Shown piece after piece: positions 7,044-7,372 of a stretch of DNA of 7,372 nucleotides; position 1 is the stretch's first letter; each line of letters opens with the position of its first letter. This DNA is from Bacteroidales bacterium (GTDB lineage: Bacteria; Bacteroidota; Bacteroidia; Bacteroidales; UBA932): contig JAFYMJ010000251.1 of NCBI GenBank assembly GCA_017556665.1, positions 1 through 7,372 on the forward strand, read 5' to 3'. Made by a program: the position numbers and the translations under genes. Under the pieces are notes generated by a model. It searched no databases. It was not told the DNA's origin and saw nothing but the letters and a program-made list of their open reading frames with translations.

Positions 7044-7372
7044 CAGAAAAAGAGTAATCTTTGTTATAGACAATATTTGTAGTCCCTTTATTTATAAATC
7101 CATCCAAAGGGGACTCTTTAATAAAGTTGAAATTGGATTGTATCATTTGCATACGGTCCAATTTTTCTTTATGGATAAAGTTAGGGCCATATTTGCAGAA
7201 CATCTTTATGAAATACTTGGTAATATCATATCCCTGATATGCAAAAGGGGAAGGTTCTGTTGCACAAATGGCTCTGTATTTCATAAGAAACTCTTTAGTC
7301 TCTTGCAGTGAGTAATCCACATAGTAAGGGAGAGATAACCTTAAATTAAGATTGTGGAAGTTATATGGCTCA
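7033..7372 (-). CDS. C-terminal part of a periplasmic-binding-protein-like (possibly LysM) protein, 5' end outside window
   Basis: The last 112 codons of a minus-strand gene are visible, open through the right edge and ending with TAG at 7035-7033. An in-frame GTG at 7320 is internal, because coding continues upstream as EPYNFHNLNLRLSLPYY. The segment with SLPYYVDYS, FLMKYRAICATEPSPFAYQGYD, ITKYFIKMFCKYG and a closing FIKESPLDGFINKGTTNIVY resembles, from memory, the end of Bacteroidota proteins. Those proteins combine an N-terminal LysM peptidoglycan-binding part with a type 1 periplasmic-binding (amino-acid ABC receptor-like) fold. The GYD plus alternating hydrophobic pattern fits the last helix-strand units of that fold. 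Any signal peptide, LysM or ligand pocket lies outside the window, so the family call is tentative and the ligand is unknown. It converges with and overlaps pepP by 11 bp. Confidence 0.7.
   Translation of the reverse strand, partial: EPYNFHNLNLRLSLPYYVDYSLQETKEFLMKYRAICATEPSPFAYQGYDITKYFIKMFCKYGPNFIHKEKLDRMQMIQSNFNFIKESPLDGFINKGTTNIVYNKDYSFSVIY
7081..7115 (+). terminator. Possible weak hairpin downstream of pepP
   Basis: An inverted repeat pairs AGTCCCTTT (7081-7089) with AAGGGGACT (7107-7115): eight Watson-Crick pairs and one T-G wobble, enclosing a 17-nt loop. It begins 37 bp after the pepP stop, and CTTTAATAAAG follows it, so there is no proper T tract. It lies inside the coding part of the convergent minus-strand gene, where the same bases encode SPLDGFINKGT. 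It may therefore be a chance result of coding sequence. It is the only terminator-like structure I see for the + strand transcript. Confidence 0.2.

Noticed and set aside
6964..7311. A + strand open frame of 115 codons running from inside pepP across the pepP stop.
   Set aside because: It overlaps pepP in another frame and lies antisense to the better-supported minus-strand gene, whose protein has recognisable family-like sequence. This frame has none.
1..7372. Search for a defence, mobile or CRISPR-like system.
   Set aside because: There are no spaced repeats, transposase, integrase, toxin-antitoxin pair or nuclease signature. All genes are recognisable housekeeping families except the truncated minus-strand gene, and nothing there points to such a system.

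Overview
This window is a compact, AT-rich housekeeping stretch of a bacterial chromosome, almost certainly from Bacteroidota and most likely Bacteroidales. The evidence is the bamD-rpoZ-coaBC-recN block, a long divergent omega subunit, a 270-residue NagB ending in SLLK, a CoaBC with the PAMDLDMY variant motif, and the lack of a clear Shine-Dalgarno sequence before any of the six visible starts. I have no species-level assignment.

Layout: seven genes run on the + strand. They are the 3' end of thioredoxin reductase (trxB, 1-359), the outer-membrane assembly lipoprotein BamD (410-1231), RNA polymerase omega (rpoZ, 1257-1574), the bifunctional CoA enzyme CoaBC (1585-2781), the DNA repair ATPase RecN (2781-4391), glucosamine-6-phosphate deaminase NagB (4430-5242) and a three-domain Xaa-Pro aminopeptidase (5250-7043). 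One minus-strand gene enters from the right edge (7033-7372) and converges on the aminopeptidase gene, with an 11-bp tail-to-tail overlap. It looks like the C-terminal end of a periplasmic-binding-protein-like, possibly LysM-containing, Bacteroidota protein.

The + strand genes are tightly packed. Gaps are 50, 25, 10, -1, 38 and 7 bp, so bamD-rpoZ-coaBC-recN could be one transcript. nagB-pepP may be a second unit or a continuation. The products share no single pathway. They cover redox homeostasis, outer-membrane biogenesis, transcription, CoA synthesis, DNA repair, amino-sugar catabolism and peptide turnover. No stretch over 300 bp lacks a gene, and I see no RNA gene, mobile element, CRISPR array or phage signature.

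I found no convincing undescribed system. The points most worth a second look are two active-site substitutions in the CoaC half of CoaBC, the intact allosteric site of NagB together with its distinct leucine codon choice, and the overlapping convergent 3' ends at 7033-7043.
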